Source: an uncultured Desulfobulbaceae bacterium | Lineage (GTDB): Bacteria; Desulfobacterota; Desulfobulbia; Desulfobulbales; Desulfobulbaceae | NCBI GenBank assembly: GCA_945787305.1 | Contig: CALZIH010000133.1 | Location: forward strand, 1 to 7,805 | Direction: 5' to 3' | Length of the DNA: 7,805 nt | Part shown: positions 5,790 to 7,805 of the stretch, one piece after another | Numbering within the stretch: the stretch's first letter is position 1 | Layout of the letters: each line of letters begins with the position of its first letter | Program-made: the position numbers and the translations under genes | The notes under the pieces: model-generated | What the model saw: the letters and a program-made list of their open reading frames with translations, nothing else | What the model was told of the DNA's origin: nothing | Database searches by the model: none

Positions 5790-6074
5790 ATGAGCAGCGA
5801 TATCGATGATATATCTATAAATTACGAAGAAGATGGCACCCTGATCGTCAAGGAGCTGGACAAGGAAGTTTTATCCAAAGGCGCCTGGACCACAATTCTT
5901 TTCAGGTACCAGGACTATAATCGCGGCAAAGGGGAATACGGTCCGGACAAATACACCATACGACGCTACCAAAAGCGTAACGGGCAATACCTGCCAAAAT
6001 CAAAATTCAACATCTCCAGTGCTAAACAAGCCAAACAAATTGTCGAAACCCTTGAAAAATGGACTGATGAATAA
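5790..6074 (+). CDS. Small protein of unknown function, 94 residues
   Basis: I do not recognise a named family. The start is well supported: AGGAG (5780-5784) five bases before ATG, behind its own promoter. The protein has an acidic N-terminus (1-27, many Asp/Glu), a central segment GAWTTILFRYQDYNRGKGEYGP (split 32-53), a basic strand-like stretch KYTIRRYQKRNGQYLPKSKF (55-74), and a predicted helix ISSAKQAKQIVETLEKW (75-91). It has no signal peptide, membrane segment or cysteine. Strands rich in Arg/Lys/Tyr followed by one C-terminal helix recall the PC4/YdbC single-stranded nucleic-acid-binding fold, but this is only an impression. I have a vague memory of similar uncharacterised proteins in other Desulfobacterota. 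Codon use looks like its neighbours. The permease gene begins 15 bp downstream in the same frame, so the two are probably cotranscribed. Confidence 0.82.
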   Translation: MSSDIDDISINYEEDGTLIVKELDKEVLSKGAWTTILFRYQDYNRGKGEYGPDKYTIRRYQKRNGQYLPKSKFNISSAKQAKQIVETLEKWTDE

Positions 6075-6089
6075 TATCGACGCTCTACC

Positions 6090-6983
6090 GTGTTTTTCCC
6101 GGTAGCAGAGGTAACAGTTCAGCCGTGGCTGCCGCCTCTGGTAGCCTTCGGCATCTCTTTTTTCACTTCAATGGGAGGCGTTTCCGGAGCCTTCCTCATT
6201 CTACCCTTTCAAGTCAGCTGTCTCGGCTTTGACTCTCCATCGGTCAGCGCCACAAACCATATTTTTAATATTGTCGCCATTCCCAGCGGGGTGTACCGCT
6301 ATATCCGGGAAGGGCGCATGGTCTGGCCATTGACATGGGCGGTCATCATCGGCACCCTGCCGGGTGTTCTTATCGGGGCAATCGTTCGCATAAAATACCT
6401 GCCCGACCCAACGGTATTCAAACGATTTGCCGCTGTTGTCCTGCTCTACATAGGGTTTCGACTGGTGAAAGACCTGCTCAGGCAGGCTCCGTTGCCAGCA
6501 GGCAAGATACCACGAAGACCTACCGCTGGAACAGGAACCGTAACGTCCACGCATTTTTCATGGAAGAAATTGGGCTTTACCTATGATGAGGTGAGCTATC
6601 AGGCACCTACCCTTTCGATACTCGCCCTCAGCGCAATCGTCGGCATAATCGGCGGCGTATACGGTATCGGCGGCGGTGCAATCATTGCCCCATTCTTTGT
6701 CTCCTTTTTCGGCCTTCCGGTGTATACGGTCGCCGGTGCGGCCCTGATGGGTACGATGCTTACTTCTGTAGCCGGGGTGTCATTCTTTCAGATAATGGCC
6801 CCCTTTTATCCGGCAATGGCCATTGCTCCGGATTGGCGCCTTGGCCTTCTCTTTGGCTTAGGTGGTTTTGCAGGTATGTACTGTGGAGCAAGATTGCAAA
6901 AATTTGTCCCAGCCAGATTAATTAAGTCGATTCTATCATTTTGTATTCTGTATACCGGCCTACACTATCTCGGCTTGTTTTAA
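6090..6983 (+). CDS. TauE/SafE-family membrane permease (possible sulfite/organosulfonate exporter)
   Basis: This 297-residue inner-membrane protein belongs to PF01925 (COG0730), the family of anion exporters that includes the sulfite exporter TauE/SafE. It shows the two-repeat layout: hydrophobic segments in 14-130 with the glycine motif SMGGVSGAFLILPF (27-40), a polar loop (about 131-172), then hydrophobic segments in 175-297 with GGVYGIGGGAIIAPFF (188-203). The conserved stretch SPSVSATNHIFNIVAIPSG (49-67) lies in the first half. Substrate is not fixed by sequence; sulfite or another sulfur anion would suit a sulfur-metabolising bacterium. Start GTG 6090 gives MFFPVAEV, the N-terminus I expect for related proteins, yet no Shine-Dalgarno is visible. 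It lies in the same frame as the upstream gene, 15 bp after its TAA, so translation may depend on reinitiation. Confidence 0.88.
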   Translation: MFFPVAEVTVQPWLPPLVAFGISFFTSMGGVSGAFLILPFQVSCLGFDSPSVSATNHIFNIVAIPSGVYRYIREGRMVWPLTWAVIIGTLPGVLIGAIVRIKYLPDPTVFKRFAAVVLLYIGFRLVKDLLRQAPLPAGKIPRRPTAGTGTVTSTHFSWKKLGFTYDEVSYQAPTLSILALSAIVGIIGGVYGIGGGAIIAPFFVSFFGLPVYTVAGAALMGTMLTSVAGVSFFQIMAPFYPAMAIAPDWRLGLLFGLGGFAGMYCGARLQKFVPARLIKSILSFCILYTGLHYLGLF

Positions 6984-7068
6984 CGGTGCATCAGGCTGTT
7001 ACCCCCTGAGCCATTATTCAGCTCCCTACAAGCAGACAAAAGAAAACAACGTATCTCTATTTTTATTG
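6984..7068 (+). other. Gap between the permease gene and the rRNA promoters
   Basis: No clear intrinsic terminator follows the permease gene. TCAGG (6991-6995) and CCTGA (7005-7009) can pair but no T run follows. Positions 7031-7068 are AT-rich and may act as an UP element for the first rRNA promoter. Confidence 0.45.
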
Positions 7069-7097
7069 TTGACAGGCCTCCTTATCCCATGTAGGTT
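7069..7097 (+). promoter_or_regulatory. rRNA operon promoter P1
   Basis: A perfect TTGACA (7069-7074), 17 bp, then TAGGTT (7092-7097), followed by the GC-rich discriminator CCCGCCT (7098-7104). An AT-rich tract precedes it. GC-rich discriminators are typical of rRNA promoters repressed by ppGpp. Confidence 0.65.
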
Positions 7098-7166
7098 CCC
7101 GCCTCGTTGCTTGTGAGAAACAACACCGCGAGCAACAAAAACATTCCAACACGTTGTTTTTTATTA

Positions 7167-7195
7167 TTGACAACGCGAAGGAAACAGGCTACACT
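7167..7195 (+). promoter_or_regulatory. rRNA operon promoter P2
   Basis: TTGACA (7167-7172), 17 bp, TACACT (7190-7195, 4 of 6), then GTCCGCCT (7196-7203). The T-rich tract 7154-7166 upstream resembles that before P1. Transcription would start near 7202, leaving a leader of about 170 nt before mature 16S. Confidence 0.75.
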
Positions 7196-7237
7196 GTCCG
7201 CCTGTGTCGCGGGAAACATTTTATAGCTTTCCGCATT

Positions 7238-7279
7238 TCGTCAGCACTGTTTAACAGGTTCTGACGACTTGATCTTTGA
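7238..7279 (+). promoter_or_regulatory. rrn antitermination signal: boxB-like hairpin and boxA
   Basis: TCGTCAG (7238-7244) pairs perfectly with CTGACGA (7261-7267) and encloses a second stem, CTGT (7247-7250) / ACAG (7254-7257), with loop TTA. Two bases later comes TGATCTTTGA (7270-7279), which resembles E. coli rrn boxA (TGCTCTTTAACA). This boxB-boxA order is that of rRNA leaders, where the Nus factor complex prevents premature termination. Confidence 0.65.
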
Positions 7280-7341
7280 AAACTGAATAGCAAGAAGAAC
7301 GGGCCAAAGATGTTTTTTGGTTTGAGAAGTAACTAAGTAAG

Positions 7342-7359
7342 CCAATCGATTGTGATTGG
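7342..7359 (+). promoter_or_regulatory. Hairpin just upstream of 16S rRNA
   Basis: CCAATC (7342-7347) pairs with GATTGG (7354-7359) ten bases before the 16S 5' end. It may be part of the precursor structure used in 5' maturation. The matching sequence 3' of 16S lies outside the window. Confidence 0.4.
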
Positions 7360-7369
7360 TCAGGATATT

Positions 7370-7805
7370 AAACTGGAGAGTTTGATCCTGGCTCAGAACG
7401 AACGCTGGCGGCGTGCTTAACACATGCAAGTCGAACGAGAAAGAGTTCTTCGGAACTTGAGTAAAGTGGCGCACGGGTGAGTAACGCGTAGATAACCTGC
7501 CCTGATGTTTGGGATAACCCACCGAAAGGTGGACTAATACCGGATAAGCTGATCGATCATAAGTTTGATCAGGAAAGATGGCCTCTATTTATACGCTATC
7601 GCATTTGGAGGGGTCTGCGTACCATTAGCTTGTTGGTGGGGTAATGGCCTACCAAGGCGACGATGGTTAGCGGGTCTGAGAGGATGATCCGTCACACTGG
7701 CACTGAAACACGGGCCAGACTCCTACGGGAGGCAGCAGTGAGGAATATTGCGCAATGGGGGAAACCCTGACGCAGCGACGCCGCGTGAGTGAGGAAGGCC
7801 TTCGG
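7370..7805 (+). rRNA. rrs: 16S ribosomal RNA, 5' part (truncated by window end)
   Basis: About 436 nt of the small-subunit rRNA are present. The 5' end is placed by aligning AAACTGGAGAGTTTGATC (from 7370) with E. coli 16S position 1. The forward primer site at 7378-7397 and the EUB338 region ACTCCTACGGGAGGCAGC (7719-7736) are intact. Expected helices are seen: a UUCG-capped helix 6 hairpin (7444-7457), CTGATC/GATCAG in the V2 region (7549-7554 with 7567-7572), and CTGGC (7697-7701) with GCCAG (7714-7718), a compensated change from the usual CTGGA/TCCAG, which argues for a functional gene. The 3' stretch from the EUB338 site to CTTCGG at the window end fits Desulfobulbales. Open frames across this region are not genes. 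Confidence 0.98.

Noticed and set aside
6991..7009. Terminator after the permease gene
   Set aside because: The stem is five base pairs and lacks a T tract.
7104..7137. GTTGCT / AGCAAC inverted repeat between rRNA promoters P1 and P2
   Set aside because: Only six base pairs with a long loop and no T run; too weak to call a terminator or regulatory element.
7241..7522. Minus-strand frame of 93 codons over the rRNA leader and 16S
   Set aside because: It lies over structural RNA and its product is a shadow of rRNA sequence.
1..7805. CRISPR array, transposon, phage or tRNA genes
   Set aside because: No repeat-spacer pattern, transposase or integrase motif, terminal repeats or tRNA cloverleaf was seen in the window.

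Overview
The window looks like a chromosomal segment of a Gram-negative anaerobe of the Desulfobulbales (sulfate-reducing or sulfur-disproportionating Desulfobacterota). Three things point there: the 5' part of a 16S rRNA gene at the right end carries motifs I associate with Desulfobulbaceae, the gene content fits, and one gene appears to need selenocysteine, which is common in that group. Genus and species cannot be named from this sequence alone. The genes are mostly housekeeping. I see no phage, insertion sequence, CRISPR array or toxin system.

Layout. Positions 1-1664 hold a leftward pair: an ATP-type 6-phosphofructokinase (573-1664), then, 33 bp downstream, a base-excision-repair glycosylase of the endonuclease III-related COG2231/MagIII type (1-539, cut by the window edge). 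A 377-bp divergent intergenic region follows. Rightward from it, at 2042-2380, is the most notable gene: a HesB/IscA-like A-type iron-sulfur protein whose conserved cysteine codon is an in-frame UGA (2141-2143). A perfect 7-bp hairpin with a UGGAU loop starts 18 nt downstream, as expected of a bacterial SECIS element. A conventional gene caller would miss the first third of this gene or call it broken. A strong terminator (2406-2440) closes it.

clpB (2556-5147) follows as a single-gene unit. Its promoter can be read as a heat-shock (sigma32-type) or a housekeeping promoter, and a strong terminator (5160-5197) ends it. Next come a single-hotdog acyl-CoA thioesterase (5211-5681), a 94-residue protein of unknown function with its own promoter (5790-6074), and a TauE/SafE-family membrane permease (6090-6983) that starts 15 bp later with GTG and no visible ribosome binding site. 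The last 800 bp are the head of an rRNA operon: two tandem promoters with matching GC-rich discriminators, a boxB-like hairpin followed by boxA, and 16S rRNA from about 7370 to the window end.

The genes are not one pathway. Broad themes are glycolysis, DNA repair, Fe-S or selenium biochemistry, protein disaggregation, acyl-CoA turnover, anion export (perhaps a sulfur oxyanion) and translation. The best candidate for something usually mis-annotated is the UGA-containing Fe-S carrier with its SECIS hairpin, Cys-rich tail and structured leader. The family itself (HesB-like selenoprotein) is already known.
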